From: CAWCWK01 sp963842125
GTDB taxonomy: Bacteria > Pseudomonadota > Alphaproteobacteria > Rhizobiales > CAWCWK01
Assembly (NCBI GenBank): GCA_963842125.1
Contig: CAWJFE010000005.1
Span: 372,001 to 436,000 of the forward strand
Direction of reading: 5' to 3'
DNA length: 64,000 bases
Shown here: piece after piece, positions 43,898-53,830 of the stretch
Layout: each line of letters opens with the position of its first letter
How positions within the stretch are numbered: position 1 is the stretch's first letter
Translations under genes and position numbers: made by a program
The notes under the pieces: generated by a model
The model's input: the letters and a program-made list of their open reading frames with translations, nothing else
What the model was told of the DNA's origin: nothing
Databases searched by the model: none

Positions 43898-43975
43898 GTG
43901 TCCAATGAGAACTCTGTGGCGATCCGCTCGTCGTATGGTCTGGTGACGGTAGAGCAGCCTCTGCTGGCCGCCTAG
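43898..43975 (+). CDS. 25-codon small ORF with a 14-nt extended Shine-Dalgarno
   Basis: GTG at 43898 encodes VSNENSVAIRSSYGLVTVEQPLLAA and ends TAG. The leader GAAAGGAGGTGATC (43882-43895) complements the 16S rRNA 3' end over 14 bases, and the spacing to GTG is near ideal, so initiation should be very strong. Its own terminator (44045-44088) follows about 70 bases downstream. I know no family for the peptide, so a dedicated small gene or a dual-function RNA are both possible. Confidence 0.6.
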   Translation: MSNENSVAIRSSYGLVTVEQPLLAA

Positions 43976-44044
43976 GATCATACCGAGGGTTGAGACCTTC
44001 GAGCACGCGCGAGCGTCGATCGCCCAGTCTCATGCCTTGCGATG

Positions 44045-44088
44045 GAAGGTCGCCCCCCGGGAAACCGGCGGGCGGCCTTCTTTGTTTT
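44045..44088 (+). terminator. intrinsic terminator downstream of the 25-codon ORF
   Basis: GAAGGTCGCCC (44045-44055) pairs with GGGCGGCCTTC (44070-44080) as an 11-bp stem with a single U-G wobble, 14-nt loop, then TTTGTTTT. It separates the small ORF transcript from the ABC1-kinase gene and could alternatively end read-through from pepF. Confidence 0.88.
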
Positions 44089-44137
44089 CGGCCCCGCGTG
44101 CCTATCTCAGAAGACGAGACGTCATTGAGAGAACCGC

Positions 44138-45520
44138 ATGGCCGACACGCCCGACGCCGCCCGTATCGATGCGGAGCGCAACCGCTTCGCCGGCCGCCTG
44201 CAGCGCTATGCGAGGGTCGGCGCCAATGTAGGAGGCGTGGCGACCCGCGTGGCCGCCTCCCGCGCCTTCGGGCGCGGCGACGATGCGTCGAACGCGGCCG
44301 AGCTGGCCAAGGCGCTGGGTAGTCTCAAGGGACCGCTGATGAAGGTCGCGCAGCTCCTCGCGACCATTCCCGATGCCGTGCCGCCCGAATATGCGACCGA
44401 GATGATGAAGCTCCAGTCGGACGCGCCGCCCATGGGTTGGGCGTTCGTCAAGCGCCGCATGGCGGCCGAGCTCGGGCCGGGCTGGAAGAGCCGGTTCGCC
44501 GAGTTCGAGCACCAGCCGACCTCCGCCGCCTCGCTCGGCCAGGTCCACAAGGCGCTCGGTCTGGAGGGAGACGCACTCGCCTGCAAGCTCCAGTACCCGG
44601 ACATGGCTTCGGCGGTCGACGCCGATATCAGCCAGCTGCGAGGTCTCTTCTCGCTCTACAAGCGCATGGACCGCGCGGTCGACGCCACCGAGATCGTCGA
44701 CGAGATCGCCGACCGCGTGCGCGAGGAACTGGACTATGAGCGCGAGGCGAAGCACGCCAAGCTCTACGCCGCCATCTTCCCCGACGAGGCCGACGGCGTG
44801 CGCGTTCCCCGCATCCGCGACGACCTCTCTACCGGCCGGCTCCTCACTATGGACTGGCTCGATGGTGGCCGCCTTCTCGACTACCGGGACGCCCCGGCCG
44901 ACGACCGCAACACCATCGCCGAGGCCATGTTCAAGGCCTGGTGGTGGCCCTTCGCGCGCCACGGCGTCATTCACGGCGACCCGCACCTCGGCAACTACAC
45001 CGTCTGGAAGGACGAGACCGTTCGCGGCATCAACCTCCTCGACTATGGCTGCATCCGCATCTTCCGCCCCGGCTTCGTGACGGGCGTCATCGACCTCTAT
45101 CACGGCCTGCGGACCGATGATCGTGATCGGACCGTCGCCGCCTATGAGCGTTGGGGCTTCCAGGGTCTGACGGGCGAGCTGGTAGACGTCCTCAACGTCT
45201 GGGCGCGCTTCATCTACGGACCGCTGCTCGATGACCGGACCCGCTCGGTGGCGGACGGCACCAAGCCTGGCGACTATGGTCGACGCGAAGCCTTCAAGGT
45301 GCATCAGGAGTTGAAGGCGAAGGGGCCGGTGCGGATCCCGCGCGAGTTCGTCTTCATGGACCGCGCCGCCATCGGCCTCGGCTCCGCCTTCCTCCACCTC
45401 GGCGCGGAGATGAACTTCTACGACCTCTTCAACGAGGCCATCGCCGACTACGACGAGGAGACCCTCCGCGCGCGTCAGACGGCGGCGCTGGAGGCGGCGG
45501 GCCTCGAAATTCCGATCTGA
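44138..45520 (+). CDS. ABC1/AarF (UbiB-family) atypical kinase
   Basis: A 460 aa member of the UbiB/ADCK family, which supports ubiquinone synthesis or lipid homeostasis. The N-terminal KxGQ-like segment reads LKGPLMKVAQLLATIPDAVPPEY (A in place of G). An A-rich loop follows (TSAASLGQVHKA), and the lysine is in ALACKLQYP. The catalytic HGDPHLGNY and DYG (the metal-binding DFG analogue) are present. Whether it is the UbiB needed for Q biosynthesis is unclear; no ubi genes are nearby. Confidence 0.9.
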   Translation: MADTPDAARIDAERNRFAGRLQRYARVGANVGGVATRVAASRAFGRGDDASNAAELAKALGSLKGPLMKVAQLLATIPDAVPPEYATEMMKLQSDAPPMGWAFVKRRMAAELGPGWKSRFAEFEHQPTSAASLGQVHKALGLEGDALACKLQYPDMASAVDADISQLRGLFSLYKRMDRAVDATEIVDEIADRVREELDYEREAKHAKLYAAIFPDEADGVRVPRIRDDLSTGRLLTMDWLDGGRLLDYRDAPADDRNTIAEAMFKAWWWPFARHGVIHGDPHLGNYTVWKDETVRGINLLDYGCIRIFRPGFVTGVIDLYHGLRTDDRDRTVAAYERWGFQGLTGELVDVLNVWARFIYGPLLDDRTRSVADGTKPGDYGRREAFKVHQELKAKGPVRIPREFVFMDRAAIGLGSAFLHLGAEMNFYDLFNEAIADYDEETLRARQTAALEAAGLEIPI

Positions 45521-45529
45521 CTTGCCCGA

Positions 45530-46714
45530 TCAGTCCGGCGCGTAGCGCTCCACGAGATCGACCCAACCGCTGCCCGTCGTAAGGCTCAAGAGCGCGGCGT
45601 TCACCGGATCGCGCAGGTCGGACCCTTTGGGAAGGGCGATCGCCATGAGATTCGGCTCGGCGCGCGACGGCGAGACCTTGAGATCGAGCCCCTTGGCGTC
45701 CACGCCGTGCCGGATCGCGGGGAGAGGGCCGAGAACGGCGTCGATCCGGTCGTCGCCCGCCGCCGCCAATGCGTCGCCCAGCGTCGCGAACGTCTCAAAG
45801 GTTAGCCCCTCGGCGTCGAGATAGGCCGCCGACGCGCTTTCCTCGACGGCGCCAAGGCGTTTGCCCTCGAGGTCATCGGGGATGGCCAACGTTCCGCCCG
45901 AACTGATGTCCGTGGCAGCGACGATCGAGGCGGTCAGCGCTGAGGTGATGCCAAGCGCGACTAGCATCCAGACCATCGCGACGGCGCGCCCTAGTGTCGT
46001 CACCGGTGCCTTGTCGCCATAGCCGATCGTCGTCATCGTGACGCCCGACCACCAGAAGCCCGAGCCGAGCCCCCGCAGCGTGCGCCGCCCGAAGCTCGCA
46101 TCCTTGGCTTCGCCCTCCACATCCTCGTCGGTCGTGCCGAACTGCTCCGCGTTGGCTCGTCGCTCGATCAGCCACATCAGTGCGCCGACCACGAGGAGGA
46201 TGGCGCTGAGGCCGAGGACGATCCGTAAGAAGCGCCAGGAGACGAACGCCTTCGCCGTCTCCCAGAGATCGATGGTCGCGACGCCCGCCGCGCCGAGCGT
46301 GGCCGTGTAGAACGCGTGCGTGAAGTCGGCGTCCGCTTCCGCCGTCGGCGTCGCCGGCAGGGCGAGATCCACGAGCCCCGCGGCGAGTGCTTCAATCGGC
46401 GGCACATCGAGCGCGACGAAATCATAGGCGTAGCCCTCGCGCTCCGCGATCAGCCGCCAGAGATCGACGCCGATCCCGACCCAGGCCTCATCCGGTCCGC
46501 GCATCGCGAAGGGCGCCTGCTCGGCCACGCCGACCCGGAGGCGCGGTGCGCTATCGGGGTCGACGAGAACGGTCTCGATCCGCTCGATGCGTATGCGCGG
46601 CTCCGCCTCTTCGGCGGGTGGCGGTGAGAGAAGCGGGTCGGCGTTCTGTGCCAGTGCGGGGACGGCGAACATCGGCAAGACGGCCAGCGCCATTAGGAAG
46701 GTACGTAGGGTCAC
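45530..46714 (-). CDS. GluR0-like ligand-gated potassium channel
   Basis: A 394 aa protein of mosaic layout: signal peptide (1-22), half of a periplasmic substrate-binding domain (about 58-145, RVGVAEQAPFAMRG...WVGIGVDLWRLIA), membrane helix 163-183, K+ channel pore with selectivity filter TIGYGD (229-234), second helix 243-267, then the second half of the binding domain to the end. This S1-M1-P-M2-S2 order is that of bacterial glutamate-receptor-like channels. The ligand is unknown. GTG at 46714 is chosen for the signal peptide. Confidence 0.87.
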   Translation of the reverse strand: MTLRTFLMALAVLPMFAVPALAQNADPLLSPPPAEEAEPRIRIERIETVLVDPDSAPRLRVGVAEQAPFAMRGPDEAWVGIGVDLWRLIAEREGYAYDFVALDVPPIEALAAGLVDLALPATPTAEADADFTHAFYTATLGAAGVATIDLWETAKAFVSWRFLRIVLGLSAILLVVGALMWLIERRANAEQFGTTDEDVEGEAKDASFGRRTLRGLGSGFWWSGVTMTTIGYGDKAPVTTLGRAVAMVWMLVALGITSALTASIVAATDISSGGTLAIPDDLEGKRLGAVEESASAAYLDAEGLTFETFATLGDALAAAGDDRIDAVLGPLPAIRHGVDAKGLDLKVSPSRAEPNLMAIALPKGSDLRDPVNAALLSLTTGSGWVDLVERYAPD

Positions 46715-46849
46715 GGGGGTCCAACGCGGCCTCTCGCCGCATGTTCCAGCTAAGCACCGACCGGCCCACGCCCCGGATCCGCCGTTGGATGGCGCCCTGC
46801 CGCCCTCTTGGCTAGAAGGGCGCACGATCCCCACCATCCGGACCCTCCC

Positions 46850-48328
46850 ATGACCGCCACCGCCTACGAGACCCTGACCGCGCGCCAGCGCCGCATCGCC
46901 CATCTGGGGTCCGCCTCCGGGATCCTCGGTTGGGACAACTCGGTGATGATGCCGAAGGGCGCAGCCTCGTGGCGGGGCGAGACCATGGCGACGCTGGCCG
47001 GCCTGATGCACGAGATGGGCACCGCGCCTGACATGCCCGACCTCTTCGCGAAGGCCGAGGGCGAGGACCTGACACCGGACGAGGCCCGTAACCTTGCGCT
47101 GCTGCGCCGCGACCACGCGCGCGCGACGGCGCTGCCGGGGCGGCTCGTCGAGGCGCTGTCCAAGGCCTCGTCGGCCAGCGAGATGGCATGGCGCGAGGCG
47201 CGGGCGACCGACGACTTCGCCGTTCTCGAACCGCATCTCACCGAGGTGCTGGCCCTCAACCGCGAGCAGGCCGCCCTCCTCGGCGAGGCGCTCGGTCTCG
47301 ACCCCTACGACGCACTCCTCGATGGCTTCGACCCTGGTCGCCGCGCCGCGCATGTCGATGCGCTCTTCGAACGTCTCGCGGCCGAGCTGCCGCCTATGAT
47401 CGACGAGGTGTTGGGCGCGCAGGGCACGCCGCCGGCTCCTGAGGGCACCTACGCGCTCGAAGACCAGGAGAAGATCGGCCGCGCGGTGCTGGACGCGCTC
47501 GCCTATGACTTCGACCACGGCCGGCTCGACGTCTCGACCCACCCCTTCACCGGCGGCGCGCCCGGCGACGTGCGCATCACGACCCGCTACGCCGCGGACG
47601 ACTTCACGCAGAGCCTGATGGGTACGATCCACGAATGCGGCCACGCGCTCTATGAGCAGGGCCTGCCGGAGGACTGGCGCGGCCAGCCGCTCGGGTCGGC
47701 GGCCGGTCTCTCCATCCATGAGACGCAGAGCCTGCTCTACGAGATGCAACTTGGCCGCTCCGACCCGTTCCTCGACTGGCTGCGCCCGCAGCTCGTCGCC
47801 GCCTTCGGCGAAGAGGCTGCGTTGAGGGAAGACGGGCTGCGCGCCACCTACCGCAACGTCGCCCGCACGCCGATCCGCGTCGACGCCGACGAGATGACCT
47901 ACCCGCTCCACGTCATCCTGCGCTACCGGCTGGAGCGCACGATGCTGGCCGGAGACCTCGCGGTCGAGCATCTCCCCGAGGCCTGGAACGCCGGCATGAC
48001 CGATCTCGTCGGCTACACGCCGATGTCGAACGCGGAAGGCTGTTTGCAGGATATCCACTGGCCGATGGGCGCGTTCGGCTACTTCCCGACCTATTCGCTG
48101 GGCGCGATGGGTGCGGCGCAGATCTTCCAGGCCGCGCTCGCCGCCGATGCCGCAATCCCCGATGGCATCGTGAAGGGCGATTTCGCCCCCCTCTTGGCGT
48201 GGCTGCGTACGAACGTACACCAGCAGGGCTCACGCTATGATCCGGACGACCTGATGGTGCGCGCTACGGGCGCGGCGCTCGGGCCGGATGCGTTTCTGGT
48301 GCATTTGCGGGGGCGGTATTTGAGCTAG
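46850..48328 (+). CDS. M32-family carboxypeptidase (Taq-type)
   Basis: A 492 aa zinc carboxypeptidase. HECGH zinc motif at 261-265 in IHECGHALYEQG; the third ligand lies in SIHETQSLLYE. Other family blocks: GILGWDNSVMMPKGAASWRGETMATL and DVRITTRYAADDFTQSLMGT, and the C-terminal IHWPMGAFGYFPTYSLGAMGAAQIF. It removes C-terminal residues from peptides in the cytoplasm. Together with pepF it gives the region two cytosolic peptidases. ATG chosen over an in-frame upstream start for family fit. Confidence 0.93.
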   Translation: MTATAYETLTARQRRIAHLGSASGILGWDNSVMMPKGAASWRGETMATLAGLMHEMGTAPDMPDLFAKAEGEDLTPDEARNLALLRRDHARATALPGRLVEALSKASSASEMAWREARATDDFAVLEPHLTEVLALNREQAALLGEALGLDPYDALLDGFDPGRRAAHVDALFERLAAELPPMIDEVLGAQGTPPAPEGTYALEDQEKIGRAVLDALAYDFDHGRLDVSTHPFTGGAPGDVRITTRYAADDFTQSLMGTIHECGHALYEQGLPEDWRGQPLGSAAGLSIHETQSLLYEMQLGRSDPFLDWLRPQLVAAFGEEAALREDGLRATYRNVARTPIRVDADEMTYPLHVILRYRLERTMLAGDLAVEHLPEAWNAGMTDLVGYTPMSNAEGCLQDIHWPMGAFGYFPTYSLGAMGAAQIFQAALAADAAIPDGIVKGDFAPLLAWLRTNVHQQGSRYDPDDLMVRATGAALGPDAFLVHLRGRYLS

Positions 48329-48400
48329 GCGGGATAGCGAGGGTAGTGATTCCCCTTCATCCGACGATCCCGAAGCACGCCCGCACCCATCGCCCAGACG

Positions 48401-49194
<794 letters not shown>

Positions 49195-49195
<1 letters not shown>

Positions 49196-50532
49196 CAGCC
49201 GGCCCTCTTGCGGTAGGCGGTGTCGATCCAGACGGCGAGGACGAGCACGGCGCCGACGACGATGTTCTGCAGCGGCGCGTCGACCCCGAGGAGGATCATG
49301 CCCGACTGCAGCGACTGCATGACGACGGCCCCGATCATCGCGCCGACGATTGTGCCGACGCCGCCGGCGAGCGACGTGCCGCCGATGACGGCGGCGGCGA
49401 TGACGAGAAGCTCGTCGAGCGTGCCGGCGCTATTGGTCGCCGCGTTGAGGCGCGCGGTGGTGATCGAGGAGCCGATCGCCGCCAGAACGCCCATCAGGAT
49501 GAAGATCTTGCATGTCACCCATTTGGTATCGACGCCCGAGAGCGCGGCGGCCTCGGGATTGCCGCCCGTCGCGAAGACGTAGCGCCCGAACCGGGTGCGG
49601 GTCGACAGGAAGGTCATGAGGACGCCGACCGCGATGGCGATGAGGACCGGCACGGGGAAGCCGTAGGCGATCTCGATCACGCCGTTCTCCGGCACCGCGA
49701 TGCCGTTGGCCTCGGCATAGCGCGCGGCGAGGCGGCGCGGCAGGTAGTAGCTGTTGGCGACGAGGGCGGCACCCAGCACGATCGCGCAGCCGACGAAGGC
49801 GAGAAAGGCCTCGGCCCAGAGCGGACGCGCCGGAAAGCCGAAGCGGGTGCGCGAGCGACGCCCGTTGACGAGCATGACGATGATGACGGCGCAGGCGAGA
49901 AGCGCGACGATCCAGGTGGCGGTAGCGCCAATGGATCCGTCCGAACCGCCGCCGATGAGCCGGAATGTCTCGTCCATCGGCGCGACCGTGCGCCCGGACG
50001 TGACCCACCAGGCGGCGCCGCGCCAGATGAGGAGGCCGCCCAGCGTCACGATGAAGGCCGGGACGGCCATGTAGGCGATGATGAAGCCCTGGAGAGCGCC
50101 GACGATCGCCCCCGTCGCCACGCCTACGAGGAGTGCGACGATCCAGGTGAGGTTGCTGTCGAAGCCGAGGATGCCGGGCAGGAACTCGGTCTGCGTGACC
50201 CCCATCACCATGCCGATGAAGCCGAGGAGCGAGCCGACCGAGAGATCGATGTTCCGCGTGACGATGACGAGCACCATGCCCGTCGCCATGCAGGCAACCG
50301 AGGCGGACTGGACCGAGAGGTTCCAGAGATTGCGCGGCGTCAGGTAGTTGCCGCCCGACAGGACATGAAAGCCGATCCAGATGACGGCGAGCGCGCCGAG
50401 CATGCCGAGCATGCGCGTGTCGAGCTCGGTCGCGGCGAGGAAGCCTTTCGGCCGGGCGGTGTCGGGCCGAGTCGGCGGCGTGACGGCGTCGGCTTGCGTC
50501 GCGGCGGGCGGCGTCTCTACGGCATCGGTCAT
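49195..50532 (-). CDS. xylH: sugar ABC transporter permease, xylose type
   Basis: A 445 aa CUT2-family permease with about 10 or more helices. Family motifs: TGMVLVIVTRNIDLSVGSLLGFIGM (conserved GxxxxIDLSVGS) and TGGNPEAAALSGVDTKWVTCKIFILMGVLAAIGSSITTARLNAATNSAGTLDELLVIAAAVIGGTSLAGGVGTI. The N-terminal ~35 residues are a Thr/Pro/Asp-rich cytoplasmic stretch. The long form matches XylH. It lies between xylG and the hairpin after xylF. The stop abuts xylG. Confidence 0.92.
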
Positions 50533-50554
50533 GGGAATGGCCCCGAAAGAAAAG

Positions 50555-50579
50555 GGGCCGGGCGCGCAACGCCCGGCCC
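50555..50579 (-). terminator. intercistronic hairpin between xylF and xylH
   Basis: On the minus strand GGGCCGGGCG and CGCCCGGCCC form a perfect 10-bp stem with a 5-nt loop, followed by TTTTCTTT. It sits just after the xylF stop. Such partial terminators commonly give more binding protein than permease. Confidence 0.75.
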
Positions 50580-50588
50580 GTCAGGGGT

Positions 50589-51638
50589 CTACTGGCAAAC
50601 GGCCGGGGCGTTGTCGCCCGACACGCCGTTGCAGACGGTGGCCTGATCGACCCAGCCGGCATCGATCACGACATCGAGATTATCGCGCGTGATGGCGGTC
50701 GGGGTGAGGAAGATCGAGGTCATCTCGACGCCGTTCGGGCCGCCCGAGAACATTTCGGCGCCCTCCACGGCGCTCATCTCGGTGCCACCGGCGAGCTCGA
50801 CGGCGATCTCGGCCGCGGAAGAGCCGAGCTGGCGCGAGTCCTTGAAGACCGAAACCGTCTGCTGGCCGCGCGCGATGCGGTTGAGCGCGGCGTGGTCGGC
50901 ATCCTGGCCTGAGACGGGCACGACGCCGGCCAGACCCTGCGCGTCGAGCGCGGCGACGACGCCGCTCGCCGTGCCGTCATTGGAGGCGACGACCGCGTCG
51001 ACATCGTTGTCGTTGGCCGTCAGGATCTGCTCCATGTTCTGCTGCGCGTTGGCGGGCAGCCAGCCGTCGGTATAGGCCTCGCCGACATTCGTGATCGCGC
51101 CCGAATCGATGGCCTCCTGCAGCACTTCCAGCTGACCGGAGAAGAGGAAGTCGGCGTTGGGGTCCTGGGCCGAGCCCTTGATGAAGACGTAGTTGCCCTC
51201 GGGCTGCACCTTCAGCACCTCGCGCGCCTGGATGCGGCCGACTTCCTTGTTGTCGAAGGTGAGGTAGAACGCGTCGGCGTTCTCGATCAGGCGGTCATAG
51301 CCGACGACGGGGATGCCCTCGTCTACGGCGGCCTGGATGGCCGGGCCGATGGCGGCCGAATCTTGCGCCAGCACGATGAGCGCGTCGGCGCCCTGGCTGA
51401 TGAGCGATTCGATGTCGGTGAGCTGCTTGGACGGCGAGGACTGCGCGTCGGCCGAGATGTACTCCGCGCCCAGCTCCTCCAGCTTGGCGACGATGGCGGC
51501 CTCGTCGGTCTTCCAGCGCTCTTCCTGAAAGTTCGACCAGGAGACGCCGACCGTGATCGGATCCTGCGCGAAGGCGCCCCCGGTCAGGGCGGTGGTGGCC
51601 AGCATGGTGGCCGCAACTGTGGCGATAAGGGTCTTCAT
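50589..51638 (-). CDS. xylF: D-xylose-type ABC transporter substrate-binding protein
   Basis: A 349 aa periplasmic binding protein with signal peptide (MKTLIATVAATMLATTALTGGAFA). The family blocks ITVGVSWSNFQEERWKTDEAAI, SSPSKQLTDIESLISQGADALIVLAQD and VVGYDRLIENADAFYLTFDNKEVGRIQA match XylF-type proteins. GGAAGG precedes the ATG; upstream in-frame codons are not part of the family. The C-terminus has CNGVSGDNAPAVC, which could form a disulfide. The specificity call is by family resemblance; no xylose catabolic gene is in the window. Confidence 0.9.
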   Translation of the reverse strand: MKTLIATVAATMLATTALTGGAFAQDPITVGVSWSNFQEERWKTDEAAIVAKLEELGAEYISADAQSSPSKQLTDIESLISQGADALIVLAQDSAAIGPAIQAAVDEGIPVVGYDRLIENADAFYLTFDNKEVGRIQAREVLKVQPEGNYVFIKGSAQDPNADFLFSGQLEVLQEAIDSGAITNVGEAYTDGWLPANAQQNMEQILTANDNDVDAVVASNDGTASGVVAALDAQGLAGVVPVSGQDADHAALNRIARGQQTVSVFKDSRQLGSSAAEIAVELAGGTEMSAVEGAEMFSGGPNGVEMTSIFLTPTAITRDNLDVVIDAGWVDQATVCNGVSGDNAPAVCQ

Positions 51639-51968
51639 GTCGTCGTTCCTTCCAGTCGTTTCCCGATGGTCCGTTTCGGACGCTATTCTTGTGGTCCGTC
51701 TCCGCGTCTCGGCGGAGCGATCCGGCGCATTCGGCGTGTTTCGCATAGCCCACTCCGCGCTACTCTGCCGCCCCCGACCTTCGCATGACTTGCATGCCGC
51801 GCCGGGTTGGCATCAGGTGGGATGGGCGCCCTGCGACACCTTTGCATGCGCCGATGAATGTGCTGAGCCGGCGTCCGTGTCAACGGTTTCGTCCTCGGGA
51901 GAACGGCGTAGAGACGGGACGCGCGACGGGCGAAGGATGAAACAGGTCATGGACGGCGAAGCCGATCG
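51639..51968. other. divergent region between xylF and the di-haem oxidoreductase operon
   Basis: 330 bases with no coding frame I trust. Contains a short inverted repeat GTCCG-TTT-CGGAC near 51670 and no clear -35/-10 pair for either strand. The xylF ribosome site is included. Confidence 0.35.
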
Positions 51969-53435
51969 ATGAGAGCTTTAGTTAGAGCCCTGCTACCAAC
52001 CGCGCCGCTTCGCGCGCTTGCCATCTGCGTAGCGATGCTGGCCACGACGGCTGGTCCCGGCGCGGCTGCCGAACCCCTGCTGGATGCACCCTTGCCTTGG
52101 GACGAGCGGACCATCGGCACGCCGCTCGACACGGCCGCACTGGCCAAGCTGTCGCCCGAGGAGCGTCTCCGCGCGCTCGTCGACCGCGGCGAGCATCTCT
52201 TCTCGGCGAAGTTCACCACGCTCGATGGCGCGGGCCGACCGATGGCGACGCAAGCCATCGTGCCCACCAAGCGCCGCCGTCCGGCCCGGCAGGCCTTCGC
52301 CCGCACGTCGGGGCCGGATGCCAACGCCTGCTCGTCCTGCCACAACGATCCGATCACGGGCGGGGCGGGCGACTTCTCCGTCAACGTCTTCGTCTCGGAA
52401 GGCTTCTCCCAGGCCGATTTCGACAGCCTGGACCCGCAATTCTCCAACGAACGCGGCACCAACCATCTCTTTGGCGCCGGGCTGGTGGAGCTGTTGGCGC
52501 GCGAGATGACGCAAGACCTCACGGCCATCCGCGCCGACGCGCTGCGCGAGGCGCGGACGACCGGCGAGACCGTCACCGCCGCGCTCGTGACGAAGGACGT
52601 CGCCTTCGGCCGCATCACGGCGCATCCCGACGGCCTCGTCGATCTAGCCGAGGTCGATGGCGTCGACGCCGATCTCGTCGTGCGGCCCTTCAGCCAGAAG
52701 GGGGTGATGACGAGCCTGCGCCAGTTCTCCGTCAACGCGCTCAACCACCATCACGGCATCCAGGCGTCCGAGCGCTTCGGGCGGCGCTGGACGGGCGAGG
52801 ACGATTTCGACGGCGACGGCGTGGCCGACGAGATGGGCGAGGGCGATATCGCCGCCCTCGTCGCCTGGCAGGCCGCGCTGCCGCCGCCGAAGGTGCGCGC
52901 CGATCTGCCCGAGCGCTGGGAAGAGGCGGCCGAGGCCGGCAAGGGCCATTTCGGCACCTTTGGCTGCGCCGCCTGCCACCGCGCGACGATGCCGCTAGAC
53001 AGTCTCGTCTTCCGCGATCCCGGCCCCGTCGAGACCGCCGGGACGCTGCGCGAAACGGATGTCGAGCAGCCGCTCGCCTACGATCTCTCCTTGATGCCGT
53101 GGGCGGACACGCTGGAGCGCGACGACGCGGGCCGCTGGCTCGTCCCGCTCTTCGGCGACCTCAAGCGCCACGTCGTCACCGACAAGCAGATCGACGCGCT
53201 CGGCAACGAACTTCTCGCCCAACGCTTCGTCGAACGCGGCGCCTTCATGACTTCGGAGCTCTGGGGCGTCGCGTCGACGGGCCCCTACGGGCATCGCGGC
53301 GACATGACGACACTCGACGAGGTCATCCGGGCCCATGGCGGCGAGGCTCGGACCTCGCGGGATGCGTATGTGGGTGCGGAGGATGCGGCGCGGGTGGCGC
53401 TGATCGCGTATCTAAGAACGCTGGTGATCGAATGA
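51969..53435 (+). CDS. exported di-haem c-type cytochrome (DUF1111/DHOR family)
   Basis: A 488 aa protein with signal peptide (LRALAICVAMLATTAGPGAAA). Two haem c sites are visible: CSSCHN at 121-126 and CAACHR at 333-338. An EF-hand-like calcium stretch DDFDGDGVADEMGEGD lies near 279-294, as found in other di-haem oxidoreductases. GVASTGPYGHRGDMTTLDEVIRAHGGEA near the end is the family C-terminal block. It is the first gene of a three-gene overlapping operon with a membrane protein and an FG-GAP protein. The electron acceptor is unknown. Confidence 0.88.
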   Translation: MRALVRALLPTAPLRALAICVAMLATTAGPGAAAEPLLDAPLPWDERTIGTPLDTAALAKLSPEERLRALVDRGEHLFSAKFTTLDGAGRPMATQAIVPTKRRRPARQAFARTSGPDANACSSCHNDPITGGAGDFSVNVFVSEGFSQADFDSLDPQFSNERGTNHLFGAGLVELLAREMTQDLTAIRADALREARTTGETVTAALVTKDVAFGRITAHPDGLVDLAEVDGVDADLVVRPFSQKGVMTSLRQFSVNALNHHHGIQASERFGRRWTGEDDFDGDGVADEMGEGDIAALVAWQAALPPPKVRADLPERWEEAAEAGKGHFGTFGCAACHRATMPLDSLVFRDPGPVETAGTLRETDVEQPLAYDLSLMPWADTLERDDAGRWLVPLFGDLKRHVVTDKQIDALGNELLAQRFVERGAFMTSELWGVASTGPYGHRGDMTTLDEVIRAHGGEARTSRDAYVGAEDAARVALIAYLRTLVIE

Positions 53436-53830
53436 CGGATGCGGTGAAGCGAAAGAAGCGGGAGCGGTCCTCGCGCTCGGATAGCCTATCCAATGCGTGG
53501 ATGGATGCCCTGGTCTATCTCGGCGAGGGGCTGCTCTTTCCGGTTATCGGTTCTCTCATCCTCGGCGGGATCGTGGCCGCCGCGTTCTCGTTCGACATGC
53601 TGCCTCAGGTTTTGGGTATTCTCCTCGTTTTGGCCATCTGCGGTCCGATCACCTGGGCGCTGGGCTCGGACGGATTTCTGTTCGAGGCGCTCGGCGTCGG
53701 CGCACTTGTCGTCGTGGGCTTCGGCCTCGCCGTCCACGCGTTGGGCTTCCTTGTGCCGATCCTCTTCGTGCTGGGGTCCGTAATCCTCATCCTGATGGGG
53801 TGGGCTCTCCTGTCGGCGCTCTTCGCATGA
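53432..53830 (+). CDS. small membrane protein between di-haem oxidoreductase and FG-GAP protein
   Basis: 132 aa, unrecognised. A basic N-terminus (KRKKRERSSRSDS) precedes four hydrophobic helices (about 30-50, 55-70, 85-105, 110-130). The ATG overlaps the previous stop (ATGA), and its own TGA overlaps the next ATG. Co-translation suggests it is a membrane anchor or partner of the exported flanking proteins; that is inference. Confidence 0.78.
   Translation: MTDAVKRKKRERSSRSDSLSNAWMDALVYLGEGLLFPVIGSLILGGIVAAAFSFDMLPQVLGILLVLAICGPITWALGSDGFLFEALGVGALVVVGFGLAVHALGFLVPILFVLGSVILILMGWALLSALFA

Noticed and set aside
46715..48220. Minus-strand extension of the GluR0-like frame through the M32 peptidase
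   Set aside because: Runs antisense through a real gene; the signal peptide at 46714 gives the true start.
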